Part shown: positions 43,455 through 53,663 of the stretch, in pieces | Layout of the letters: each line of letters begins with the position of its first letter | How positions within the stretch are numbered: position 1 is the stretch's first letter | DNA from: Sva-07 sp963793335 | Lineage (GTDB): Bacteria > Actinomycetota > Acidimicrobiia > Acidimicrobiales > Ilumatobacteraceae | Direction of reading: 5' to 3' | DNA length: 64,000 nucleotides | Assembly (NCBI GenBank): GCA_963793335.1 | Contig: CAWBZS010000018.1 | Span: 1-64,000, forward strand | Translations under genes and position numbers: made by a program | Notes under the pieces: model-generated | What the model was told of the DNA's origin: nothing | Database searches by the model: none | What the model saw: only the letters and a program-made list of their open reading frames with translations

Positions 43455-44639
43455 TCACTTGATGATCTTGGTGACGCGGCCGGCGCCAACGGTGCGGCCA
43501 CCTTCACGGATGGCGAAGCGAAGCCCCTCGTCCATGGCGATCGGCTTGCCGAGCTCCACGGTGATCTCGACGTTGTCGCCGGGCATCACCATCTCGGTGC
43601 CAGCCGGCAACTCGATCGTGCCGGTCACGTCGGTGGTCCGGAAGAAGAACTGCGGCCGATAGTTGTTGAAGAACGGCTTGTGACGGCCACCTTCGTCCTT
43701 GGCCAACACGTACACCTGGCCTTCGAAGTTGGTGTGCGGAGTGATCGAACCGGGCTTGCACAGCACCTGACCACGCTCGACGTCTTCCTTGCCGGTACCA
43801 CGCAACAGCGCACCGATGTTGTCGCCGGCCTGACCCTCGTCGAGCAACTTGCGGAACATCTCCACACCCGTACACGTCGTCTTCTGCGTGTCACGCAGAC
43901 CAACGATCTCGATGTCGTCGCCGGTGTGGATGATGCCCTGCTCGACCTTGCCCGTCACCACGGTGCCACGACCGGTGATCGTGAACACGTCCTCGATCGG
44001 CATCAGGAACGGCTTGTCGAGCTCGCGGACCGGATCCGGGATGAAGCTGTCGGCAGCGGCCATCAGCTCCATGATCTTCTCCTGCCACGCCTCGTCACCC
44101 TCGAGCGCCTTGAGCGCCGACACCTGGATCACCGGGACGTCGTCGCCGGGGAACTCGTACTCGGTGAGGAGTTCGCGCACCTCGAGCTCGACGAGCTCGA
44201 TCAGCTCTTCGTCGTCGACCATGTCGGCCTTGTTCAACGCGACCACGATCGACGGCACGCCGACCTGGCGGGCCAGCAGCACGTGCTCACGCGTCTGCGG
44301 CATCGGGCCATCGGTCGCCGCGACCACCAGGATCGCACCGTCGACCTGGGCAGCGCCGGTGATCATGTTCTTGATGTAGTCGGCGTGACCCGGCATGTCG
44401 ATGTGCGCGTAGTGACGGTTCTCGGTCTCGTACTCGATGTGCGAGATCGAGATCGTGATGCCACGCGCCTTCTCCTCAGGCGCCTTGTCGATGCCATCGA
44501 AGTCGGTGAAGTCAGCCAACCCACGCTCCGACAACGTCCTCGAGATCGCCGCGGTCAAGGTGGTCTTGCCGTGGTCGATGTGGCCCATCGTGCCAATGTT
44601 GACGTGCGTCTTGTTGCGCTCGAACTTCTTCTTGCTCAT
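43455..44639 (-). CDS. tuf: Translation elongation factor Tu
   Basis: A 394-residue EF-Tu that delivers aminoacyl-tRNA. The G motifs are GHIDHGKTT (18-26 region), RGIT, DMPGH and NKAD. Two usually invariant residues differ: V to I in the P-loop GHVDHGK, and Cys81 to Met in DCPGH of switch II (catalytic His84 kept). Switch I reads RGITISISHIEYE rather than RGITINTSHVEY. Domain 2/3 sequences are standard. Between fusA and rpsJ. Confidence 0.97.
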   Translation of the reverse strand: MSKKKFERNKTHVNIGTMGHIDHGKTTLTAAISRTLSERGLADFTDFDGIDKAPEEKARGITISISHIEYETENRHYAHIDMPGHADYIKNMITGAAQVDGAILVVAATDGPMPQTREHVLLARQVGVPSIVVALNKADMVDDEELIELVELEVRELLTEYEFPGDDVPVIQVSALKALEGDEAWQEKIMELMAAADSFIPDPVRELDKPFLMPIEDVFTITGRGTVVTGKVEQGIIHTGDDIEIVGLRDTQKTTCTGVEMFRKLLDEGQAGDNIGALLRGTGKEDVERGQVLCKPGSITPHTNFEGQVYVLAKDEGGRHKPFFNNYRPQFFFRTTDVTGTIELPAGTEMVMPGDNVEITVELGKPIAMDEGLRFAIREGGRTVGAGRVTKIIK

Positions 44640-44729
44640 GATGCGTGCGACTCCAATGTCTCTTCTTCGTTGTCTCGGATGTGGGTTGTCAAAGATCTGA
44701 TCTGTGTCCGGCGGGTGATTCAGCAGCGA

Positions 44730-46838
<2,109 letters not shown>

Positions 46839-47014
46839 TCCTACTACTTCCGTGTCAAGGGGCGACTGGGGGGTCGTTTACTGAACGTGATCGTGCGATT
46901 CGGTCTGCACACCGATGGTGCAGGCACAGCCAGCAAGTGTACCGGCCGGCAGCCCGCCCCCACCTCGAAGTGACGTGTGTTTCAGCTCGGTTGGTCGACG
47001 CCGAATTCCTGCGC

Positions 47015-47569
47015 TCAGCAGTTGGCGACGACCTCGCCGTCAACTGTCTCGCCGCCCATCTCGCCGCCGGCAAGGAAACTCCCCGTACCCCGGATCGTGC
47101 TGCCGTCGAGGGTCAACTCGACCGGCGAGCCGAACATGGAGTTCGCCTCCCACAGCGTCTCGAAGTCGGCGTCGTAGACCGAGATCGACGCCACACCCGT
47201 GATCGTTCCTTCGTCGCCGAACTGGGTGATGTCGAGGCTCGGATCATCGTAGGAGACCGCCGTGAACAGGATCTCGGACCCTGCCGACATCTGCGGTTCG
47301 AGCGAGCAGAGCACCGATGGGAACTCGATGGTCTCCCCGTTCGACAAGCTCAACGTCGCTCCGCCTCCGTCGCCTCCGCCGGCCGGCGGCGGTGCGACGG
47401 ACTCGTCGACGACTTCGGTCGTCGTGTCGGACTCGTCGGCTGCCACGCTGGGCGTGGTCACATCGGCGCCGTCGGTCGCAGCCTCGTCGGTGGAATCACC
47501 ATCGCTTCCACACGCAGCCACCGCGACGATGAGTGGCGAGAGGACCAGCAGCCGAGTGAGCGTGCGCAT
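47015..47569 (-). CDS. Lipoprotein, LpqH-like
   Basis: A 184-residue lipoprotein: basic start, hydrophobic residues 7-17 and a VAAC lipobox (Cys20), then a Thr/Asp/Gly-rich linker to about residue 70 and a beta-rich domain of about 110 residues. That domain begins near a Cys (FPSVLCSLEP) and ends at the C-terminal Cys (GEVVANC), with IRGTGSFLAGG before it, a layout like the mycobacterial 19-kDa LpqH antigen. The relation to LpqH is by pattern only. The ATG at 47569 begins the signal peptide. Probably surface-exposed; function unknown. Confidence 0.75.
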   Translation of the reverse strand: MRTLTRLLVLSPLIVAVAACGSDGDSTDEAATDGADVTTPSVAADESDTTTEVVDESVAPPPAGGGDGGGATLSLSNGETIEFPSVLCSLEPQMSAGSEILFTAVSYDDPSLDITQFGDEGTITGVASISVYDADFETLWEANSMFGSPVELTLDGSTIRGTGSFLAGGEMGGETVDGEVVANC

Positions 47570-47667
47570 GTGTCCATGTTCGCACACTTCGCGAGGCCGC
47601 CCGACCGGCTGGCCGGTTGCGATGGCCCAGCAGGAGCGACGCCGAGGCCTCCTCGACCCTGCTCGTC

Positions 47668-47673
47668 TACGGT
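47668..47673 (+). promoter_or_regulatory. -10 element for a leaderless leader ORF
   Basis: TACGGT (TAnnnT type) ends six bases before the GTG at 47680, the distance expected if transcription begins at the start codon. No clear -35 is seen. It would drive the short ORF and the glutaminase gene. Confidence 0.4.
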
Positions 47674-47679
47674 TCTGCC

Positions 47680-47763
47680 GTGGACTTCTCACTGCCCCGG
47701 GTGCAACCACCCGAGCACGCGCCGACGAGCTCGGCCTCAGCGCACGGCGTCGATCGACCGTGA
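47680..47763 (+). CDS. Possible 27-residue leader peptide upstream of glutaminase
   Basis: GTG at 47680 opens a 27-codon ORF (VDFSLPRVQPPEHAPTSSAS, ending GVDRP) whose TGA overlaps the glutaminase GTG by four bases (GTGA). The TACGGT six bases upstream suggests a leaderless message. Third positions are mostly G or C. It could couple translation of the glutaminase, or simply be chance. Confidence 0.35.
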   Translation: MDFSLPRVQPPEHAPTSSASAHGVDRP

Positions 47764-48974
47764 CCCCGGAGCCCGACGCAGACGATCGACCCGATCTGAT
47801 CCGTGACGCGCTCAGTGCCGTCGTCGATCGCCATCGCGCGGACGCCTCCGGGCAGGTCGCGACGTACATTCCGGAGCTGGCAACCGTCGACCCCGACGGT
47901 TTCGGCGCCTCACTGGTCAGTGTCCACGGTCGAGTGCACAGCGCCGGCGACTCCGACCGTCCCTTCACCATTCAGTCGGTGTCGAAGGCGTTCGTCTACG
48001 CACTCGCCGTCTCCGAGCTCGGACTCCACGAGGTGCACCGCCATGTCGGATTCGAGCCGAGCGGCGAACCGTTCAACGCGATCAGCCTCGAACCCGACAC
48101 CGGCCGACCCGACAATCCGTTGATCAACGCCGGGGCGATCGTGACCTCGAGCCTGATCGACGGACCATCCCCCGAGGCACGATTCGAACACGTTCGCTCG
48201 TTCCTGTCGCTGTGCGCCGGCCGGGAGCTGGACGTCGACCTCGATGTCTTCCAGTCCGAAGCCACCACCGGCGACCGCAACCGAGCACTCGCGTACCTCG
48301 CCCGATCGAGCGGGGTGCTGCGCCGGTCGGTCGACGACGCCACGGAGGTGTACTTCCGACAGTGCTCGGTGCTCGTCACGACGCAGGATCTCGCCGTGAT
48401 GGGCGCGACCTTGGCCAACGGTGGCATCAACCCGGTGACGAAACGGCGCGTGATGGACGAGCGTGCGGCCACACTCACGCTGGCCGTGATGGCGACGTGC
48501 GGAATGTACGACCACAGCGGCGAGTGGATGTCACGCGTCGGCCTACCGGCGAAGAGCGGCGTGGGCGGAGGCATCGTCGCCGTCCAACCTGCGGAGTTCG
48601 GCATCGGGGTCTTCAGCCCGCGTCTCGACTCGTGGGGCAACAGCGTGCGCGGTTCGGCCCTACTCCAGACGTTGTCGGAGGAGTTCGACCTGCACCTGTT
48701 CGATCATCACGACGAACCTCGATCGCCCGTCGTCTCGTGGACGAAGGAGGGCGTTTCCACCATCGGCGTCCTGCGCGGCGAGATCGACTTGATCGCCGCA
48801 GAGACGGTGATCGACCTGTTGCTGTCGAGCGTCGCGGCCGGAACCCGCCGGATTCAGCTCGACGTCACCGGGGTGACCCGTGCGCGCCCGGCTGCGGGCC
48901 GGGCACTGCGGACGATCGCCGGCCACCTCGCCGACCGCGGGGTCGAGGTCGTGTTCGACGGCGACATGCGCTGA
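47760..48974 (+). CDS. glsA: Glutaminase (GlsA type) fused to a STAS domain
   Basis: A 404-residue protein. Residues 1-305 are a serine-dependent glutaminase hydrolysing glutamine to glutamate and ammonia: the Ser-x-x-Lys catalytic motif QSVSK (Ser73, Lys76), NPLINAGAI, GDRNRALAY and KSGVGGGI are present. Residues about 310-404 are a STAS fold (VSTIGVLRGEIDLIAAETV; IQLDVTGVTRARPAAGRAL), often a nucleotide- or partner-binding regulator. The GTG at 47760 fits the family start; upstream in-frame sequence has weak coding bias. Catalytic function is secure; the STAS role is inference. Confidence 0.88.
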   Translation: MTPEPDADDRPDLIRDALSAVVDRHRADASGQVATYIPELATVDPDGFGASLVSVHGRVHSAGDSDRPFTIQSVSKAFVYALAVSELGLHEVHRHVGFEPSGEPFNAISLEPDTGRPDNPLINAGAIVTSSLIDGPSPEARFEHVRSFLSLCAGRELDVDLDVFQSEATTGDRNRALAYLARSSGVLRRSVDDATEVYFRQCSVLVTTQDLAVMGATLANGGINPVTKRRVMDERAATLTLAVMATCGMYDHSGEWMSRVGLPAKSGVGGGIVAVQPAEFGIGVFSPRLDSWGNSVRGSALLQTLSEEFDLHLFDHHDEPRSPVVSWTKEGVSTIGVLRGEIDLIAAETVIDLLLSSVAAGTRRIQLDVTGVTRARPAAGRALRTIAGHLADRGVEVVFDGDMR

Positions 48975-48992
48975 CCAGCGCGCGCCGGCCCG

Positions 48993-49427
48993 TCAACGAG
49001 CCTGGATGTAGTCGTGGAGTTGGTTGTTCTCGTGCTCGAGCTGCCCGACGCGCGCCTTGACCACGTCACCGATCGAGATGATCCCAGCGAGGTGTCCGGC
49101 GTCGTCGACGACCGGCACGTGACGGATCCGGCGATCGGTCATCATCGCCATCATCTCGTCGATCGTGTCGTTGCCGTGGCAGGTCGTCACCGTGGTCGAC
49201 ATCGCCGACGCCACCGCGTGGCCGAGCGTGGACGCGCCGTGGGCCGCCAGGGCTCGAACGACGTCACGTTCGGAGATGATTCCGTCGATCGTGCGGCCGT
49301 CGCGGCTCACCACCAGTGCGCCGACGCCATGGTCGCGCAGCGATGCGGTCGCATCGCCGAGTGTTGCGTCGGGCGCGATCGTTGCAACCGCTGTGCCCTT
49401 GACCTTGACCACGTTGTGGACATGCAT
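48993..49427 (-). CDS. CBS-domain protein
   Basis: A 144-residue protein made of two CBS motifs (about 8-62 and 72-128), a Bateman module that senses adenine nucleotides. GALVVSRDGRTIDGIISERDVVRAL and RHVPVVDDAGHLAGIISIGD are the paired cores. A short C-terminal helix (QLEHENNQLHDYIQAR) may dimerise. GGAGGGG six bases before the ATG at 49427 is a strong ribosome-binding site. Standing alone, it is likely a small energy-sensing regulator; partner unknown. Confidence 0.88.
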   Translation of the reverse strand: MHVHNVVKVKGTAVATIAPDATLGDATASLRDHGVGALVVSRDGRTIDGIISERDVVRALAAHGASTLGHAVASAMSTTVTTCHGNDTIDEMMAMMTDRRIRHVPVVDDAGHLAGIISIGDVVKARVGQLEHENNQLHDYIQAR

Positions 49428-49563
49428 CGAGTTCCCCTCCAACTGTCTGCGCCACGGCTTCCAACGCGCCGCGACATCAACCCCAAGCGCGACGTTAGTG
49501 CATTCGTGAAGCCACCGCCACCAAGCGACCGGCCGAGCCGACCGATCGCTCAGGAGGTTCACC

Positions 49564-49590
49564 ATGAGAGACTTCTCATGCCCTTCTCAT
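49564..49590 (+). promoter_or_regulatory. 27-bp element, copy A
   Basis: ATGAGAGA, then TTCTCAT at 49573-49579 and again at 49584-49590, an exact direct repeat with 11-bp period, as bound by OmpR-family regulators. It lies at the head of the membrane-protein/kinase/regulator unit. Compared with copies B and C, positions 1-8, 11-14, 20 and 24-27 are identical. Confidence 0.6.
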
Positions 49591-50058
49591 CATCGGAGAG
49601 GGCACCACGACCACGATCGCCACAGGATGACCCGCCAACTTCTTCTGCGCACGCTCGTCGCAATCGCCGTGTTCGTTGCAGCGATCGTCGTCGGCGTAGC
49701 CCTCGTGCGGCTTGCGGTGGACGCGTTCCGATCCGAGCCGTCGATCGTCGAGCCGATCGACCTCACACCGACGCCACCCTTCGATGAACTCATCCCGATT
49801 CCGCCGAGCACGACAAGCAACGACCCGGTGCAGTCCGACCCGATGCAGTCGGACCCGGTGAGCTCCAACCCGTCGCCATCGCAGCCCACCCCGGACCCCC
49901 CGCCAGCGGCACCGACACTGCCACGACCACCGGCTCAGACGCTGCCCCCACCCGCACCGCTCCCACCGGCGCCCATCGACGACGACGACGACGACGAGGA
50001 CGACGAGGACGACGAGGACGATGAGGACGACGATGATGATGAGGACGACGATGACTGA
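49564..50058 (+). CDS. Single-pass membrane protein with Pro-rich stalk and poly-Asp/Glu tail
   Basis: A 164-residue protein, or 143 from the ATG at 49627. One membrane helix (LLLRTLVAIAVFVAAIVVGV) is followed by an extracytoplasmic Pro/Ser/Thr-rich stalk and 26 consecutive Asp or Glu residues at the C-terminus. AGGAGG favours the ATG at 49564, but that codon lies in a copy of the shared 27-bp element and the first codons include rare AGA; the 49627 start lacks a good site. The 3' end overlaps the sensor-kinase gene by 8 nt, and the acidic repeat supplies its GAGG. A cation-binding or cell-wall-facing role is a guess. Confidence 0.7.
   Translation: MRDFSCPSHHRRGHHDHDRHRMTRQLLLRTLVAIAVFVAAIVVGVALVRLAVDAFRSEPSIVEPIDLTPTPPFDELIPIPPSTTSNDPVQSDPMQSDPVSSNPSPSQPTPDPPPAAPTLPRPPAQTLPPPAPLPPAPIDDDDDDEDDEDDEDDEDDDDDEDDDD
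49978..50055 (+). repeat. GAC/GAG trinucleotide tract
   Basis: A run of GAC, GAG, GAT and GAA-like codons encoding the poly-acidic tail of the membrane protein. It also contains the GAGG before the sensor-kinase start, so length changes here would affect both genes. Confidence 0.8.
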
Positions 50059-51562
50059 CGTGGAGACGGCATCCAGCGACGGCACCTCGCAGCGCCCCCG
50101 CGTCGGCATCCGCGCTCGGGTGGTCATCGGCTATGTCGCGCTGCTCGCCGCCTCGCTCGCGATCTCGGCAATGGTGACGCGCCAGATGCTCCACGCCCGC
50201 CTCGATCGCGAGATCGGTCGATCACTCACCCAGGAGATCGAGGAACTCCGACTCCTCGCCCAGGGCACCAACCCCGACACCGGAGACCCGTTCGGTGACG
50301 ACGCCGAGGCAATCCTGGAGACATTCCTGTCACGCAGCGTTCCCGCTGACAACGAAGCGTTCTACACGCTCCTCGATGGGGAGCCGTTCCTACGGAGCTT
50401 CGATGCCCCCGCCGAACTGTTCGAAGATGACGAACTCGTCGCCGAGTGGGCGGCATCGTCGGACCCCCGTGAGGAGACCCAGACCACGACCGCGGGAGAA
50501 GTCCGATGGTTGGCAGTTCCGCTCTCGACGGGAACCGACGTGCTCGGGACGTTCGTGGTCGCGCACTTCCCCAGCACCGAGCGCGAAACGATCTCGCAGA
50601 GCCTCCGGATCGTGCTGATCGCAGGAGGTGTGGTCCTTGTTGCGTCGGCAGCCCTCGCCTGGTCGTTGGCGGGACGCGTCCTGCGTCCCGTCCGCGAGCT
50701 CACCGCAACCGCTCATGAGATCTCCGACAGCGACCTCTCGGCGCGGATCCCGGTTGGTGGAACCGACGAACTGGCCGAGCTCGGCCGGACGTTCAACGCC
50801 ATGCTGGATCGTCTCGAGTCCGGGTTCGAGCAGCAGCGCAGGTTCCTCGACGACGTCGCGCACGAGCTCCGCACACCGATCACGATCGCGCAGGGCCATC
50901 TCGACTTGCTGGGCGACGATCCCGACGAACGCAGGGAGACCATGGCGATCGTCACCGACGAACTCGACCGAATGGGCCGCTACGTGAGTGACCTGCTGCT
51001 GCTGGCCAAGGCAGAGCGCACTGACTTCCTCCACCCCGGCCCGGTCGACCTCGGCGAGTTCACCGCCAACATGCTCCGAACGCTCACCCCGCTCGCGGAC
51101 CGCGACTGGCAACTGGATCAGTCGCCACCGGCCGGCGCGGTGGTCGTCGCCGACCAGCGCCGGCTGTCTCAGGCACTGCTCAACCTGGCATCGAACGCTG
51201 TCGACCACACCGAGTCCGGCGACACGATTGCGTTGGGCGCGGCGATCGACGACGGCACTCCCTCCTCGATCCGTTTGTGGATCCGCGACTCGGGATCCGG
51301 AATCGACTCCTCGGTCGCCGCCTCATTGTTCGACCGTCACGCCCGCGGCGCCACCAGCCGAACCACACGACCCGAAGGACTGGGTATCGGCCTCTCGATC
51401 GTCGATGCCATCGCACGAGCGCACGGCGGCAAGGTCCGTGTCGAGAGCGCACCGGGTTCGGGCGCCCGCTTCGAGATCACGGTGCCGTTGCTCGACCCGC
51501 CGACCCTGTCCGACGTCCCACCGACGCCAGCTCCCCGCCTTCCGATCGAAGAGACCTCATGA
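50051..51562 (+). CDS. Two-component sensor histidine kinase
   Basis: A 503-residue membrane kinase. Membrane helices at about 22-42 and 186-208 bracket a 140-residue extracytoplasmic sensor domain rich in Asp/Glu. HAMP covers about 209-262; the phospho-acceptor is His271 in DDVAHELRTP; the ATPase domain has NLASNAVDHT (N box), DSGSGI (G1) and EGLGIGLSI (G2). The first ATG inside the upstream gene (50051) overlaps it by 8 nt, and the stop overlaps the regulator start (ATGA). Signal unknown; the acidic sensor face and acidic partner suggest cations or charged cell-wall material, as inference. Confidence 0.93.
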   Translation: MTDVETASSDGTSQRPRVGIRARVVIGYVALLAASLAISAMVTRQMLHARLDREIGRSLTQEIEELRLLAQGTNPDTGDPFGDDAEAILETFLSRSVPADNEAFYTLLDGEPFLRSFDAPAELFEDDELVAEWAASSDPREETQTTTAGEVRWLAVPLSTGTDVLGTFVVAHFPSTERETISQSLRIVLIAGGVVLVASAALAWSLAGRVLRPVRELTATAHEISDSDLSARIPVGGTDELAELGRTFNAMLDRLESGFEQQRRFLDDVAHELRTPITIAQGHLDLLGDDPDERRETMAIVTDELDRMGRYVSDLLLLAKAERTDFLHPGPVDLGEFTANMLRTLTPLADRDWQLDQSPPAGAVVVADQRRLSQALLNLASNAVDHTESGDTIALGAAIDDGTPSSIRLWIRDSGSGIDSSVAASLFDRHARGATSRTTRPEGLGIGLSIVDAIARAHGGKVRVESAPGSGARFEITVPLLDPPTLSDVPPTPAPRLPIEETS

Positions 51563-52218
51563 CACGCGTACTCATTGCCGAGGACGAGGAACGCATCGTC
51601 TCGTTCCTCCAGAAGGGACTGCGCGCCAGCGGGTACAGCACCGTCGCTGTCGACACCGGTCCCGACGCCGTCGCCCTCGCTCGGGACGACTCCTTCGACC
51701 TGCTGATCCTCGACCTCGGTCTTCCGGGACTCGACGGCCAGGAGGTGCTGCGCCGAATCCGGGAACGTGGCGAGCGCATGCCGGTCATCATCCTGACCGC
51801 CCGCGACGGCGTGGAGGACACGGTCACCGGCCTCGAGCAGGGTGCCGACGACTACATGACCAAGCCGTTCCGGTTCGAGGAACTGCTCGCCCGGATTCGG
51901 CTCCGCTTGCGTTCCGACCCGCTGCCCGAGACCACCGTGTTGGCTGCGGGACGCGTGTCGCTCGATCTGCGCTCGCGCCAGGCATGCATCGGGTCACGGG
52001 TCGAGGAGCTGACCGCACGAGAGTTCGCACTCCTCGAAGTGTTCCTTCGCCACGCCGGGCAGGTCCTCTCACGTGAGCAACTGCTCTCCCACGTGTGGGG
52101 ATACGACTTCGATCCTGGCTCGAACGTCGTCGACGTCTACGTGCGCTACCTGCGACGCAAGCTCGGTGACGACGTGATCCAGACCGTGCGCGGGATGGGG
52201 TACCGACTGAGCACCTGA
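51559..52218 (+). CDS. OmpR/PhoB-family response regulator
   Basis: A 219-residue regulator. The receiver domain (1-120) has the acidic pocket (AEDEE), phospho-Asp52 in LILDLGLPG, Thr80 and Lys102; the winged-helix DNA-binding domain (about 125-219) ends VYVRYLRRKLGDD and IQTVRGMGYRL. It is the cognate partner of the kinase by its 4-nt overlap. The three 27-bp elements nearby have the tandem 11-bp period that this family binds, making them probable targets. Confidence 0.94.
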   Translation: MTRVLIAEDEERIVSFLQKGLRASGYSTVAVDTGPDAVALARDDSFDLLILDLGLPGLDGQEVLRRIRERGERMPVIILTARDGVEDTVTGLEQGADDYMTKPFRFEELLARIRLRLRSDPLPETTVLAAGRVSLDLRSRQACIGSRVEELTAREFALLEVFLRHAGQVLSREQLLSHVWGYDFDPGSNVVDVYVRYLRRKLGDDVIQTVRGMGYRLST

Positions 52219-52249
52219 TCGGCCCTGCCGATCCGCCCGCTGCCGGCAG

Positions 52250-52276
52250 ATGAGAGAACTCTCCTCGACGCCTCAT
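52250..52276 (+). promoter_or_regulatory. 27-bp element, copy B
   Basis: ATGAGAGA followed by CTCTCCT (52259-52265) and GCCTCAT (52270-52276), 11 bp apart. It lies 31 nt after the regulator stop, at the start of the APH-fold gene. Confidence 0.55.
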
Positions 52277-53626
52277 CGTCTCCCCATCGGACGCGAGCAC
52301 GATGCCCGCGTGGCCGCCACCCCATTGCCCGACGACGCCGAGCTCCCCGCCGCAGTGCACCTGGCCGGGCCCGACGCCGAACCGGTGCTGCGCACGGCAC
52401 TCGAGGCGGTGGGCGGTCGCCTCGACGCCGCCCGCGCGGTCCACATCCAGTACCGACCGGGTTCCGACGTGGTCGTCAGGTTCGACGCCACGGTGTCGTG
52501 GCGCGGCGCGACACCCTCGCGAGAGACACTGATGGCGTCGACCTCGCAACAGGGGGCACCCGCCGGCACACTGCCCGTCGTCGCCACGGTCGACGACCGC
52601 GAACTCAGCGTCGGCGTGTGGCGTTGGCCGTTCGATCCGATCATGCCGGCACTCGAGCACATGACCACTCCCGATCGTGCCGCCGACCGTCTCGCCGGCA
52701 TCGTCGAGGGACCGCTCGAGCTGGACGTCGTCGCCTACCGGCCGATGGAGCGGGCGGTCATCCGGGTTGGTGCCCGCGCCGGCGTCGTGATCTACGTCAA
52801 GGTCCTGCCACCCGGCCACGTCGGGCCGCTCGTCGAGCGTCACGAACGACTCCTCGCAGCAGGGCTGCCCGTGCCCCGGGTACTCGCGGTGGACCGAGAC
52901 GAGGGCTGGGTGGCCATGGCCGAGCTGCCTGGCACGACACTCCGACAGCACATCAAGCTGGAACGGGCGCCGTGGCCGTCCCCCGACGCGTACAACGATC
53001 TACTCGAACGACTGCGGTCGGTCACGCTCGACGGTCGCCCGCACGCGACGAGAACCTCGGATGCGCTCGGCCACGCAGCGATGCTCGCCGTCGTGGCGCC
53101 GGACCTCGCAGGACGCATCGATGACCTCGCCCAGGCGCTCAGTCCCGCTGCGACACGGTCGGAACTCCGCCGCGCCACCGTGCACGGCGATCTCCACGAA
53201 GCGCAGCTGATCGTCGACGGAGGCGACATCGTTGGTCTGCTCGACATCGATGATGCGGGCGTCGGCGACCCACTCGACGACTACGCCACCGTGCTTGCGC
53301 ACCTCCGGTTCCGGGAAACGACGGCAGAGACCGCCGGCCGGCGACGCCGGATCGGCCAGTACGCCGACCTGCTGGCCGACGACTTCGCGAACGGGGTCGG
53401 GGCACTCGGCATCGAACCCGCCGAACTCGGCATGGTCACCGCTGGCGTCCTCATCGGCCTGGCGACCGGCCCCTATCGCATCCAGCACCCCGACTGGCGC
53501 ACGGACCTGGAGCGCCTGCTGTACCGCGCCGAACAGCAGATCGAGCACGCAGGAGTGCCTCGTTCGTCCATGAGAGAAGTCTCAGCGTCACTTCATGGCC
53601 GGCACACCGCACGCTGCGAAAACTGA
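52250..53626 (+). CDS. Aminoglycoside-phosphotransferase-fold protein
   Basis: A 458-residue protein with an APH/choline-kinase-type kinase domain in its C-terminal two thirds: VIYVKVLPPG (ATP-lysine strand), the catalytic loop TVHGDLHEAQLIV and the metal-binding LLDIDDAGVGDP. The final Asn of the usual HGDxHxxN is replaced by Gln. About 150 N-terminal residues are an additional lobe. The ATG at 52250 lies in element B, so transcription from that site may use the GTG at 52310 instead. Small-molecule kinase is likely; resistance is not implied. Co-located with the two-component pair. Confidence 0.78.
   Translation: MRELSSTPHRLPIGREHDARVAATPLPDDAELPAAVHLAGPDAEPVLRTALEAVGGRLDAARAVHIQYRPGSDVVVRFDATVSWRGATPSRETLMASTSQQGAPAGTLPVVATVDDRELSVGVWRWPFDPIMPALEHMTTPDRAADRLAGIVEGPLELDVVAYRPMERAVIRVGARAGVVIYVKVLPPGHVGPLVERHERLLAAGLPVPRVLAVDRDEGWVAMAELPGTTLRQHIKLERAPWPSPDAYNDLLERLRSVTLDGRPHATRTSDALGHAAMLAVVAPDLAGRIDDLAQALSPAATRSELRRATVHGDLHEAQLIVDGGDIVGLLDIDDAGVGDPLDDYATVLAHLRFRETTAETAGRRRRIGQYADLLADDFANGVGALGIEPAELGMVTAGVLIGLATGPYRIQHPDWRTDLERLLYRAEQQIEHAGVPRSSMREVSASLHGRHTARCEN
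53570..53596 (+). promoter_or_regulatory. 27-bp element, copy C
   Basis: ATGAGAGA followed by GTCTCAG (53579-53585) and ACTTCAT (53590-53596), 11 bp apart. It lies in the last 57 nt of the APH-fold gene and about 70 nt upstream of the secreted repeat protein, a suitable place for an activator. Confidence 0.55.
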
Positions 53627-53663
53627 CTGCATCAACCGAACACCATCCCAAAGGAGCAATCAG

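Noticed and set aside
44687..44692. TTGACA upstream of tuf as a -35 box
   Set aside because: No acceptable -10 hexamer lies 16-19 bp downstream on the minus strand.
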